The notes under the pieces: model-generated
Database searches by the model: none
Told to the model about the DNA's origin: nothing
The model's input: the letters and a program-made list of their open reading frames with translations, nothing else
Made by a program: the position numbers and the translations under genes
Shown here: positions 9,817 through 18,290 of the stretch, in pieces
How positions within the stretch are numbered: position 1 is the stretch's first letter
How the letters are laid out: every line of letters starts with the position of its first letter
NCBI RefSeq assembly: GCF_024198215.1
Contig: NZ_JAKCFA010000004.1
Span: 124,001-188,000, forward strand
Reading direction: 5' to 3'
Length of the DNA: 64,000 bases
DNA from: Myxococcus qinghaiensis
GTDB taxonomy: Bacteria; Myxococcota; Myxococcia; Myxococcales; Myxococcaceae

Positions 9817-11088
9817 TCAGAAGCGGCAGAGGAACGCGTCGTAGCCGCCGGCGCTGGTGTTGCCCGCCAGGCCGCCGAAGGTGAGGCCGGTGACGTACGT
9901 GTTTCCCGCGGCATCCACGGCCACGCCGCGGCCGATGTCCGAGCGGTTCGTGCCGAGCGTGCGCGTGCCAATCTTGCTGCCGAGGGCGTCGAAGCGGGAG
10001 AGGAACACGTCCTGCGAGCCCGCGTAGGCGTTGCCGTCCAGCGAGGCCGTCGTGTAGCCGGTCACCTGCACGGTGCCGTTGGGGGCGACGGCGACGCCGA
10101 ACGCGTAGTCGGTCTGCGTCCCGCCGAGCAGGCGGCTCCACTCGCGGTTGCCCGCGCTGTCGTAGCGCGCGAGCAGCACGTCGATGAGGCCGTTGTTGGT
10201 GTTGCCGTCGAGCGTGCCGAACGTCTCGCCCGCGATGTACACGCCGCCGTCCGCGCTCACGGCGACGCTCTTGGCGTCGTCGAGGTCGGAGCTGTCAATC
10301 TGGCGGGCCCACTGCTGGGCGCCGAGGATGTCGAGCTTCATCAGGAAGATGTCGGTGCCCACGGGCGTGGTGACGCCGTCGAGGCTGCCGAACGTGCTGC
10401 CCACCACGTAGACTTCGTAGGTGGACGTCACGGCGATGCCGCGCGCCATGTCGCTGCTGGGCGAGCCGAGCTGCTGGAGCCAGTACGGGTTGCCGCCATC
10501 ATCATAGAGCGCAACGATGATGTCGTAGTTGTTGGGGTTGCCGCCGTTGGCGAAGCTGCCGCCGGTGTAGCCGGAGATGAAGACCTTGTCGTTGTCGGCG
10601 ACGGCGATGCCGGTGGCGAAGTCATCCATCTGCGTGCCGTTCTGCCGCAGCCACTGCTGGTTGCCCTGCGCGTCGTACTGGGCGACGAAGTAATCGAGCC
10701 CGCCCGCGTTCGCGTAGAAGCCGAAGCCGCCGAAGGTGTGGCCGGCGATGTAGACGTTGCCGGCCGCGTCGGTGGCCACGGCGGTGGCGCGGTCATCCTG
10801 CGAGGTGCCGAGCTGGTGCACCCACTGCAACGTGCCGGCGGTGTCGTACTTCGCGAGGAAGACGTCCAGGCCACCGGCCTTGGGCTCCACGCCGAGCTGG
10901 CTGGAGGTGTGGCCCACGACATAGACGCTGTTGCCGGAGACGGCGACAGCCTGGGCCTGCTCATCGATGTTGGCGCCGAGCTGGCGGACCCAGGTGGGGG
11001 GAGGAACCTGGGCTTCGGCGGAGGAGGGGGTGCTCAGTGCACAGAAGGCACCGGCCACGGCGAGCGTGCTCAACAGGGGGTGTTTCAT
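9817..11088 (-). CDS. SBBP-repeat beta-propeller protein, secreted
   Basis: This protein (423 residues) has a signal peptide (MKHPLLSTLAVAGAFCALST...). The start at 11088 is preferred over upstream ATGs because GGAG sits at good spacing. The body is made of about seven repeats of roughly 50 residues with a shared core of the type VAVDAAGNVYVAGHT..G, then a W-x-R/Q-QLG strand. These are SBBP (seven-bladed beta-propeller) repeats, common in large families of secreted proteins in myxobacteria. The repeats are nearly all of the mature protein, so it is probably a single propeller. Ligand unknown. Confidence 0.85.
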   Translation of the reverse strand: MKHPLLSTLAVAGAFCALSTPSSAEAQVPPPTWVRQLGANIDEQAQAVAVSGNSVYVVGHTSSQLGVEPKAGGLDVFLAKYDTAGTLQWVHQLGTSQDDRATAVATDAAGNVYIAGHTFGGFGFYANAGGLDYFVAQYDAQGNQQWLRQNGTQMDDFATGIAVADNDKVFISGYTGGSFANGGNPNNYDIIVALYDDGGNPYWLQQLGSPSSDMARGIAVTSTYEVYVVGSTFGSLDGVTTPVGTDIFLMKLDILGAQQWARQIDSSDLDDAKSVAVSADGGVYIAGETFGTLDGNTNNGLIDVLLARYDSAGNREWSRLLGGTQTDYAFGVAVAPNGTVQVTGYTTASLDGNAYAGSQDVFLSRFDALGSKIGTRTLGTNRSDIGRGVAVDAAGNTYVTGLTFGGLAGNTSAGGYDAFLCRF

Positions 11089-11341
11089 CTGGGACTCCAT
11101 TCTCAGTGGGGGAACTGAGCCGTGGAACACGACGAAAATCTGTCACCACGGCAAGTGTTCAAGACCACGGGATGCACGCGCGCGGAAGATGGGTAGTGAA
11201 AGACAGCATTGAGCTGTCCTCGACCCGGGCCTGAGTTTTTGTTGACCCTGTTGCATGTGACGCGACGTGACAACTTCAACGCGGGGTGACCTGGGTGGCG
11301 GAGGGGCGTGGCAACGCGGCACGTGGGCTCACGCGGCCCGG

Positions 11342-12043
11342 TCAGGTGAGGGTGAAGGCGCGGGCGAGCGTCAGCACCTCGACGCGAGTGGCGCCGGCCT
11401 CATGCAGGGCGGTGGCGGCGGCGCGGGCCGTGGCGCCGGTGGTGAAGACGTCGTCGAGCAGGAGCACCGCGCGCCCCGTGACGTCGGGCGAGGCGGTGAA
11501 GGCGTCCGCGACGTTGTCGGAGCGCTCGGCTTCGGTGAGTCCCACCTGTCGCTGGGTCTCTCGGGTGCGCGTGAGCCAACCCACCGGGGCCTGACGGCCC
11601 AGGGACTTCGCCAGCGAGCCGGCGAGCAGCTGGGCCTGGTCGTACTTGCGGGAGCGATATCGGCGCGTGTGGAGGGGCAGGGCGACGACGCGCGTCGGCG
11701 CCCGGGAGAGGAAGCTCCGCGCCTCGTCCGCGAGCAACCGGGCCAGGGGCGCGGCGAGCTCCGGATGGTCCTCGTACTTGAAGCGATGGATGGCCCGGGC
11801 CACGGGTCCCTCGTGCGCGAACGGAGCCCAGGCGCGAGAGAAGGGCGGCGGGTGGGCACGGCAGCGCGGGCATGAAGCGCCAGGGAAGGCACCGGGTTCC
11901 GCGCAGGTGCGGCAGCACCCAGGGGGCAGGCGCTCCACGGCCGTGTCGCAGGTCTCGCAGAAGAAGGCGCCGGGGCCCGGGAGCACGCGTGCGCAGGCGA
12001 TGCACGAGGGCGGATAGAGGACGTCCAGCAGGGCGCTCAGCAT
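11342..12043 (-). CDS. comF: ComF family phosphoribosyltransferase-like protein
   Basis: This is a protein of 233 residues. The N-terminus has a four-Cys zinc-binding module (two CxxC pairs around CIACARVLPGPGAFFCETC, plus a second CxxC pair further on). A type I phosphoribosyltransferase fold follows, with the PRPP loop LLLDDVFTTGATA near the C-terminus. ComF is required for DNA uptake in naturally competent bacteria, and the Gram-negative relatives (ComFC/GntX) are widespread; biochemical activity of this copy is inferred. I chose the ATG at 12043 from the usual family start, although its ribosome site is weak. It is divergent from the toxin cassette. Confidence 0.88.
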   Translation of the reverse strand: MLSALLDVLYPPSCIACARVLPGPGAFFCETCDTAVERLPPGCCRTCAEPGAFPGASCPRCRAHPPPFSRAWAPFAHEGPVARAIHRFKYEDHPELAAPLARLLADEARSFLSRAPTRVVALPLHTRRYRSRKYDQAQLLAGSLAKSLGRQAPVGWLTRTRETQRQVGLTEAERSDNVADAFTASPDVTGRAVLLLDDVFTTGATARAAATALHEAGATRVEVLTLARAFTLT

Positions 12044-12171
12044 GAGAGACGCGCCATGCAGCGAGGGTGCCACGAGGGCGACTGTTGACGTGTCGCCGGG
12101 TTCCTCGACATCGTTGTGGAGCGCGTGTTGTTCCACGGCGTCTCGATGAACTTCATCCCAGGGAGACGGAG

Positions 12172-12642
12172 ATGACCGGCGGACGGGTCTGGCAGGGGAA
12201 CTGGAGGGTTCGCCTGTATGCGCGGGTCCGCGAGCGGGGCTACGACTCGCTGACTGCTTTCGCCGACGCACGGCCCGCCGTCTCGCTGATGGGACTGGCC
12301 AACGAGCTGGAGAAGGGCGAGGTCGCCGGTCTTCAAGTGCTGAACGTGCTGCGCTCGGAGGCGGAGGTTCGCGAGCAGGTCACCCGCTTCGTGAGAGATG
12401 CGCTCGTGCGCAACATGGCCGAGTACCTTCCGAACGGGTGGCCCGCGGTCATGGACGACGAGTCCCGCTTCGTGGTCGCCAAGATGCTGACCTTCTGGTC
12501 CACCGACATTCCGGAGACCCACCGCAGACGCGTCGAGAACGCCCGAGTCACGCTCCGGACGTCTCCACCGCCCGCGGGTTGGCGCCCGCTCGGGCCCGAC
12601 GACGCGCTGCTGTGCACGCTGCTGCCTGATGACGCGGCATGA
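12172..12642 (+). CDS. Unknown small protein, first gene of toxin cassette
   Basis: This protein of 156 residues starts at an ATG preceded by GGGAGACGGAG. It has no signal peptide or membrane segment and looks mainly helical. I do not recognise a family. It overlaps the toxin lipoprotein gene by ATGA, so the two are translationally coupled. In known sit loci the gene before sitA is sitB, a lipoprotein that helps the toxin; this one has no lipobox, so it is not SitB in the strict sense. An adaptor, chaperone or regulator role is possible but is inference from position only. Confidence 0.75.
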   Translation: MTGGRVWQGNWRVRLYARVRERGYDSLTAFADARPAVSLMGLANELEKGEVAGLQVLNVLRSEAEVREQVTRFVRDALVRNMAEYLPNGWPAVMDDESRFVVAKMLTFWSTDIPETHRRRVENARVTLRTSPPPAGWRPLGPDDALLCTLLPDDAA

Positions 12643-14144
12643 GCGGGCCCTCAACTCCCCGCTTGCGTGCCGGCCTTTGGGTTCTTTGCGCCGTTCTCTT
12701 CGTGACGGGATGCGCCGGCGTTGAGTCCTCGGCGCGCAGGAACTCGTTCCAGCAGCGTTCCGCCCGATTCGGAGGGCTTGGGACGGATGACACCGCCCGT
12801 GAGGCTCGGCTTTCCCGAGGGCAGCGAAGCGATGCCTTTGACTTGCTGCTTGATGATGCGGGGCTGGGGGACCAAGACGCGCGTCCCGTAGCAGGCAGCT
12901 CGCTCACGCCGACACATGCCGCGCGACTGATGGTGGCGCTGACGGGCAAGGACGTGACGCTGGGGCAGTTCCCGGCCCGTGTCGCAGTGGGCTTCATGCT
13001 GCGCGAGGTGCTGGACGCGGGCGAAGTGTCGCGCGCCGAGTTGGTGCGGCGGGTGGGGCGATTCACGCAGCTGGCGGTCCTCCGTCCTGACGGTTGTCTC
13101 GCGTGGGTGCGCAGCGGGCAGACCCAGCAGCGCGTGGGTGTCGTGGAATGGAAAGAGGGTGCCTTCCGAGCAGGCCAGTTCGAGTTGGGCGTCTTCTACT
13201 CGGGCAAGGGCGGTGTCTTTCGGCAGCTGAACGCGCGGCTGGAGGAGACAGGAGGAGGTGCCTTCGCGGACGTCCACGATGATGCGGACTATCTGAGCCG
13301 CACGCTGGACGGGGCGGAAGAAGCTTTCGTCGGGCTGGCGCTGGCCGTGGGGCAGTTTGTCTCGACATCACCCACTGACAACCTCGCTGCGCTGAAGCAG
13401 ATGCCTGTCGCCGTGGCGGCGCTGATGGCTTCTTCGCCCGAGTATCTGGAGCGCTTCCAGTACATGACGCGTGGCGAACAGGTGCAGGCCGTCTCCAAGC
13501 TGGTGACGAACCTCATCGCCACCTGGGGCACGGCGTCTGCCGCAGCCCGCATGCTGCAAGGTGCGACGCTTGCTACGGCCGAGGTGCCGGTGCTGTCGCT
13601 CTCTGCCCAAGGCGCGCTCGTCATGGGGCGCGTCGCGGTGCCGGTGGGGCGAGCGGCGGCCGTGCTGAGCGGTGGGCCTGGAGCGGCCATCATCCTTCAG
13701 CGGGCGAGCACGGCGTCGAAGGGGGCTTCACCATCGAAGGGACCTGGACAGTGGGGGCCTGTAAAGGAGTCCATGTCCCCCCGTGCGCGGAGCTACCAGG
13801 AACAAATCACGGGGCACTCTACCGACGAGGCATACTGGGTCGGAGGAGTAGGTAAAGGCAGTGGAGGCGTGAAGTTCGATGGCTTCGAGAAGGGCGTCCT
13901 GCTGGAGGCGAAGGGGCCGGGCTATGCCAAGTTCTTCGAGGGGCTGGAGCCCAAAAAGTGGTTCCAACATTCGGGTGCCCAGGCCCTCATTGATCAAGCT
14001 CAGAGGCAGCTTGGAAAAGCTCGCGGTACTGGGGCCTCTATCCGGTGGCATGTCGCGGAGGAGCGCGCAGCAGACGCCATGCGACAGCTACTCGACAACG
14101 CGGGAGTCAGGGGAATTGAAGTCGTGCACACCCCGGCTCTTTGA
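12639..14144 (+). CDS. SitA5-like polymorphic toxin lipoprotein (Tox-REase-5)
   Basis: The protein is 501 residues long. The lipobox LFVTGC places the lipidated Cys at residue 25, followed by Ala and Gly, so outer-membrane sorting is likely. Residues ~85-360 are the shared helical body of SitA-type toxins. A low-complexity junction (~355-380) leads to a C-terminal domain (~381-501) that matches Tox-REase-5: Asp414 in KFDGF, then Glu423 and Lys425 in LEAKG form a PD-(D/E)XK nuclease core, with QAQRQ further on. In Myxococcus, SitA lipoprotein toxins pass between TraA-compatible cells by outer-membrane exchange and kill cells lacking the immunity protein. The TraA/B genes are not in this window. 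The next gene is the likely immunity gene. Confidence 0.85.
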   Translation: MSGPSTPRLRAGLWVLCAVLFVTGCAGVESSARRNSFQQRSARFGGLGTDDTAREARLSRGQRSDAFDLLLDDAGLGDQDARPVAGSSLTPTHAARLMVALTGKDVTLGQFPARVAVGFMLREVLDAGEVSRAELVRRVGRFTQLAVLRPDGCLAWVRSGQTQQRVGVVEWKEGAFRAGQFELGVFYSGKGGVFRQLNARLEETGGGAFADVHDDADYLSRTLDGAEEAFVGLALAVGQFVSTSPTDNLAALKQMPVAVAALMASSPEYLERFQYMTRGEQVQAVSKLVTNLIATWGTASAAARMLQGATLATAEVPVLSLSAQGALVMGRVAVPVGRAAAVLSGGPGAAIILQRASTASKGASPSKGPGQWGPVKESMSPRARSYQEQITGHSTDEAYWVGGVGKGSGGVKFDGFEKGVLLEAKGPGYAKFFEGLEPKKWFQHSGAQALIDQAQRQLGKARGTGASIRWHVAEERAADAMRQLLDNAGVRGIEVVHTPAL

Positions 14145-14156
14145 GGAGCGCGACTC

Positions 14157-14921
14157 ATGAACGCTTCACTCAAGACCGAGGGCTACCCCGAGACCTACTA
14201 TGCTGGCGCCTACTGGGGTGCGCGTAAGGCGTTGCCCGAGGATTGTGCTCGCCATACCGCCGCATTCCTCAACCTCTTGGCCGAGTGTGATCCGTTCCTC
14301 GCCCACTGGTACAAGCCGGCCAGGTCCCGGAAGGATGCGCGAAAACACCCCCTCATGCCGCCTGATGTTCCCACCCTTACCGAGATGTTCCGGCGAGGTG
14401 TGAACCGTGAACCAGGAGGACCCGCCATTGAAGAACTAGGGTTTCGCATTTCGTTCGACAACGGTGGGGACACCGGAGACTGCGCGACGATGCGCATCAA
14501 TGGCGGCATGGTCTCAGAGGAGGTTCCCAATCATTGCGTGCTCTCCCTGCCGTGGCGCGGCTCAAACGCGGACAGGATGCTCACCGCCCCCGTGTTGGAG
14601 CGCGTTGTTCGCAGCATGCTGCGTTCATGGGAACCAGATTGGGCGTTTGCCACGTCAAACGCATACGAACGCCAACACCGCGAGCCTGACTCCGCGCCCT
14701 TTTCCTTGGGGTGGATTACGTACCTCTCGAATCGCCTGGGTAGATTGCCGCCACTGCCCTCCCCGGTGCGCATCGAGCAGATAGAGGACAGGGGCGCTCT
14801 CATCGTCCTCACTCCTGAGCGCTTCACGGCCAGCAATCCTGGACACGTAGCGCTGGCTGAGTCAGTGCGGGAACTGCTGGACCGAGCGGGCCTGTTGAAG
14901 CCGCGTCCGGTCCAATCGTAG
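14157..14921 (+). CDS. Imm52-like immunity protein
   Basis: This is a cytoplasmic protein of 254 residues (no signal peptide), 12 bp after the toxin stop. The start YYAGAYWGARKA and the pattern that follows (ISFDNGGDTGDCATMRINGG, VLSLPWRG) resemble the Imm52 family, which often travels with Tox-REase-5 nucleases. The job would be to bind and block the nuclease in the producer and its kin. GC is lower here than in the flanks (31 of 60 bases at 14401-14460 against 42 of 60 at 15061-15120), a usual sign of horizontal exchange in such cassettes. The family assignment is from memory of motifs, so it is moderate. Confidence 0.75.
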   Translation: MNASLKTEGYPETYYAGAYWGARKALPEDCARHTAAFLNLLAECDPFLAHWYKPARSRKDARKHPLMPPDVPTLTEMFRRGVNREPGGPAIEELGFRISFDNGGDTGDCATMRINGGMVSEEVPNHCVLSLPWRGSNADRMLTAPVLERVVRSMLRSWEPDWAFATSNAYERQHREPDSAPFSLGWITYLSNRLGRLPPLPSPVRIEQIEDRGALIVLTPERFTASNPGHVALAESVRELLDRAGLLKPRPVQS

Positions 14922-14942
14922 GAACGAGAGGGTCCGTTCAGC

Positions 14943-16484
14943 TCAGGGCAGCACGCCCTGTCGGTTCATCTCCTTCGACTGGGGCAGGCCCATCACCTTG
15001 CACAGCGTGGGGGCGATGTCCGCGAGGATTCCGGGGCGCAGCTTCTGCCCTCGGAACGCCGGGTGGATGAGGTGGAACGGCACCGGGTTCAACGTGTGCG
15101 CGGTGTGCGGCTCGCCCGTGACAGGGTCCACCATCTGCTCGCAGTTGCCGTGGTCCGCGGAGATGGCCATCACCCAGCCGTTGCGCTCGCACGCCTTGCC
15201 GAGCACGCCCAGGCACTCGTCCACCACGCGCACCGCCTGCATCGCCGCGTCCAGCCGGCCGCTGTGCCCCACCATGTCCGGGTTGGCGAAGTTCGCCAGC
15301 GCGAAATCGTACGTTCCCGAGTCCAACCTGCGCACCAGCTCCGCCGTCACCTCGCGCGCCGACATCTCCGGCTTCAAGTCGTACGTCTTCACGTCGCGCG
15401 GACTGGGCACCAGGTGCCGGTCCTCGCCCGGGTAGACGACCTCGCGCCCGCCGTTGAAGAAGAACGTCACGTGCGCGTACTTCTCCGTCTCCGCCGTGCG
15501 GAACTGTCGCAACCCCTGACGCGACAGCAGCTCCGGGAAGATGTCCTGCGGCTGGTCCGGCGCGAAGGCCACCGGCAGGTCGAACGTCTCGTCGTACTGG
15601 GTCATGCAGACGTAACGCCCCAGCCGCAGCCCGCCCCGGTCGAAGTCCTTGAAGCTCGGGTACGCCAGCGCCTGCGTCAGCTCGCGCGCGCGGTCCGCGC
15701 GGAAGTTGAAGAACAGCACCGTGTCCCCATCCTGCATGCGCCCCACCGGAGTCCCGTCCCCGCTGGCCAGCACCGTGGGCTTCACGAACTCGTCCGTCAC
15801 CTTCTCCGCGTACGACGCGCGAATCGCGCTCAGCGCGTCCGGAGCCTTGGGCCCCCTGCCGTACACCAGCGCCTCGTAAGCGAGCTGCACGCGGTCCCAG
15901 CGCTTGTCGCGGTCCATCGCGTAATAGCGCCCGCTCACCGTGGCGATGCGCCCCGTGTGCGTCTCATGAAGGAAGCGCTCCAGCTCTTCCACATAACCCA
16001 GTGCGCTCTGCGGCGGCGTGTCGCGCCCGTCCAGGAACGCGTGCACGTAGACGTGCGCGACGCCCCGCTCCCGCGCGGCCTTGAGCAGCGCATACAGGTG
16101 CTCCATCGACGAGTGCACGCCACCCGGAGACACCAGCCCCAACAGGTGCAGCGCCTTGCCGTCCGCCTTCACGCCGTCCATCGCGGCGCGCAGCACGGGG
16201 TTCTGCGCCAGCTCCCCCGTCTCCGCCGCGCGGTTGATGCGCACCAGGTCCTGGTAGACGATTCGGCCCGCGCCGATGTTGGTGTGGCCGACCTCCGAGT
16301 TGCCCATCTGCCCCTCGGGCAGGCCCACGGCCAGTCCCGAGGTCTGTAGCTCGGTGAACGGGTAGGGGCTCGTCAGCTTGTCGAGGTGCGGAGTTCCGGC
16401 CAGGAGGATGGCATTCGCCTCTCGCTCGTGACGGATGCCCCAGCCATCCAGAATGCAGAGGAGGACTTTGTGCGCGGCGGTCAT
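14943..16484 (-). CDS. gpmI: 2,3-bisphosphoglycerate-independent phosphoglycerate mutase
   Basis: The 513 residues match the family norm. LLCILDGWG binds a metal near the N-terminus and Ser63 in GNSEVGHTN is the phosphoserine nucleophile. HLLGLVSPGGVHS, DGRDTPP, FFNFRADRARE and ADHGNCE are the usual iPGM blocks. The enzyme interconverts 3- and 2-phosphoglycerate in glycolysis and gluconeogenesis using manganese, in the cytoplasm. It lies just downstream of the RtcB gene on the same strand with a gap of about 95 bp, and probably has its own promoter or shares a read-through transcript. Confidence 0.97.
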   Translation of the reverse strand: MTAAHKVLLCILDGWGIRHEREANAILLAGTPHLDKLTSPYPFTELQTSGLAVGLPEGQMGNSEVGHTNIGAGRIVYQDLVRINRAAETGELAQNPVLRAAMDGVKADGKALHLLGLVSPGGVHSSMEHLYALLKAARERGVAHVYVHAFLDGRDTPPQSALGYVEELERFLHETHTGRIATVSGRYYAMDRDKRWDRVQLAYEALVYGRGPKAPDALSAIRASYAEKVTDEFVKPTVLASGDGTPVGRMQDGDTVLFFNFRADRARELTQALAYPSFKDFDRGGLRLGRYVCMTQYDETFDLPVAFAPDQPQDIFPELLSRQGLRQFRTAETEKYAHVTFFFNGGREVVYPGEDRHLVPSPRDVKTYDLKPEMSAREVTAELVRRLDSGTYDFALANFANPDMVGHSGRLDAAMQAVRVVDECLGVLGKACERNGWVMAISADHGNCEQMVDPVTGEPHTAHTLNPVPFHLIHPAFRGQKLRPGILADIAPTLCKVMGLPQSKEMNRQGVLP

Positions 16485-16578
16485 GCCCGAACCCTAACCA
16501 CGCGGGCGCCGGACGGAGAGTGCAAAAAGCACGGGGCCACCCCGTTTCCAGGCCCGGGCTTCCAGGCTCGGGGCCGCG

Positions 16579-17730
16579 CTACTCCTCGCGGGAGCGCGTC
16601 TTGTACGTCAGCACCGGCGCCAGGGTGGCCACCACCCGCACCAGCCCCGCCTCCACCAGGTCCGTCACCACGCGGTCAATCGGCTTGTATGCGGGCGGCG
16701 CCTCCTCGAAGAGCAGGTCCTTGTTCTCGCAGACGACGTGACTTTTGAAGGGGGTGCGCGTGAGCGACTCCGCGGTGAAGCGCTCCTTCATGCGCTCCCG
16801 GGCCGCCGTGCGCGTCCACTTGCGGCCCGCGCCATGCGCCAGGCTGTACGCGCTGCCTGTCCCATCTCCCAGCGGCACCACCAGATAACTCAGCGCGCCA
16901 CGGCTGCCCGGAATCACCACGGGGCCCTCGTCCGAGGGCGCCGCGCCCTTGCGGTGCAGCCACCGCGTGCGCCCTGTATCCCGTCGAGGCGTCACGCTGT
17001 TGTGGCAGACATCCAACACCCGACGGGCCGGGGCCCCAATGCCATCCAGCACCCGTCGCGCCACCAGCGCCCGGTTCGCCCGGGCCCACGCCACCGCGTG
17101 GTCATGCCGCGCCAGGTACGCTCGCGCCTCGTCCGAGTCCTCCAGCAGCCCGCCCGCCGCGTGGCGGTCCACATGGGCCCTGAGAATCGCCTCGCCCAGT
17201 CCGCGTGAGCCGGAGTGCACCAGCAGGAGCAACCGGTCCGCCGCCAGTCCCAGCGCCGCGAAGCCCTCCGCGTCGTGCACCGCGTCCACCCGCTGCACCT
17301 CCGCGAAGTGGTTGCCGCCGCCCACCGTCCCCAGCGCCGCCTCGAACCCGGAGGCCTTCACGCCTTCTTCCGCCAGGAAGCCTTCCGCGTCTCCGCTCCA
17401 GGTCCCCTCGACGTCCAGCTTCGCCGCCCAACGCTCCGCCTTGGCCTTGCGCGACAACATCCCCACGTCCCACAGCCCCATGCCACAGCCGATGTCGCTG
17501 CCCACCAGGTACGGATAGAGGATGCCCTCCGAGGTGAACGCGGCGCCCACCGGCGCGCCCTTGCCGGGGTGCAAATCCGGGAGGCCCACCGCGTGGCGCA
17601 TGCCGGGCAGGCGCGCCACCGCCTCGAGCTGCCTCACCGCCTCTCCCTCCACCCAGGATTGGGGCGAGGCGATGATGCGGACGGTCGCGGGAGGAGACGG
17701 AAGCGGGGCTTCGGTGCCGGCGGTGCTCAT
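16579..17730 (-). CDS. RtcB-family RNA ligase (RtcB2 / PrfH-coupled type)
   Basis: This 383-residue protein is shorter than classical RtcB (400-480). The start IIASPQSWVEGEAVRQLEAVA and PDLHPGKGAPVG are characteristic of the RtcB2 branch. Metal and catalytic motifs are present: Cys82 in GSDIGCGM, GGGNHFAEV, HSGSRGLGE, CHNSV, and the His that receives GMP in SLAHGAGRKWTR. RtcB joins 2',3'-cyclic phosphate or 3'-phosphate ends to 5'-OH RNA ends using GTP. Relatives next to prfH are linked to repair of damaged 16S rRNA. No prfH-like gene lies beside it here. rlmH and rsfS upstream on the same strand put it among ribosome genes. Confidence 0.9.
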   Translation of the reverse strand: MSTAGTEAPLPSPPATVRIIASPQSWVEGEAVRQLEAVARLPGMRHAVGLPDLHPGKGAPVGAAFTSEGILYPYLVGSDIGCGMGLWDVGMLSRKAKAERWAAKLDVEGTWSGDAEGFLAEEGVKASGFEAALGTVGGGNHFAEVQRVDAVHDAEGFAALGLAADRLLLLVHSGSRGLGEAILRAHVDRHAAGGLLEDSDEARAYLARHDHAVAWARANRALVARRVLDGIGAPARRVLDVCHNSVTPRRDTGRTRWLHRKGAAPSDEGPVVIPGSRGALSYLVVPLGDGTGSAYSLAHGAGRKWTRTAARERMKERFTAESLTRTPFKSHVVCENKDLLFEEAPPAYKPIDRVVTDLVEAGLVRVVATLAPVLTYKTRSREE

Positions 17731-17825
17731 GAGGCCCGTTGACGCCCCCTGTCTGGTGGGCCTGACGCAGCCCGCGCGGGCAGGGCCCCGGAGTCCGCCC
17801 CCGGGGCGCCTGCTCGCCCGGTGGG

Positions 17826-18290
17826 CTACTTGTGGTACGGCTCGCCCTTGAGAATCGTGAAGGCGCGGTAGAGCTGCTCCACGAGCACCACGCGCGCCAG
17901 CCGATGGGGCAGCGTCATCTTCGACAGGGACAGCGTGAGGTTCGCCGCGTCCCGCACGCTCGAGTCCAGCCCCTCGTCACCACCGATGACGAAGAGCAGG
18001 TCCTTGGCGCCCGTCTGCGCCTTGCCCACGTAGCGACTCAATTCCACCGAGTCGAGCAGCGCGCCGCGCTCGTCCAGCGCGACGACCCAGTCCTGCGGCT
18101 TGCGCTTGGAGAGAATCGCCTCCGCCTCGGCGGCCTTCGCGTCGCCCGGCTTGAGCTTCTTGCCGCTCGCCTCGGTCAGCTCCACCAACTCGAAGCGGGT
18201 GTAGTGGCCCAGGCGGCGGGCATACTCCTGGACCGCCGGCTCGTAGAGGCCCGAGCGGTCCTTGCCGATGGACAGGAGGCGGACCTTCAG
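17826..18290 (-). CDS. rlmH: 23S rRNA (pseudouridine1915-N3)-methyltransferase, CTG start
   Basis: RlmH (SPOUT family, SAM-dependent) methylates pseudouridine 1915 in helix 69 of 23S rRNA on the assembled ribosome. The knot region is visible ([39 protein letters not shown], ending EPYHK). The conserved N-terminus [10 protein letters not shown] continues upstream of the only ATG/GTG candidates. The frame reaches a stop soon after without any ATG, GTG or TTG, so the fitting start is the CTG at 18290, with GGGAGAAGG ahead of it. That gives 154 residues, the family length. The CTG overlaps the rsfS stop (TCCTGA), so the two genes are coupled. Confidence 0.88.
   Translation of the reverse strand: MKVRLLSIGKDRSGLYEPAVQEYARRLGHYTRFELVELTEASGKKLKPGDAKAAEAEAILSKRKPQDWVVALDERGALLDSVELSRYVGKAQTGAKDLLFVIGGDEGLDSSVRDAANLTLSLSKMTLPHRLARVVLVEQLYRAFTILKGEPYHK

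Noticed and set aside
7481..9844. A 787-codon open frame on the + strand
   Set aside because: It is antisense to the M1 aminopeptidase, with no recognisable domain.
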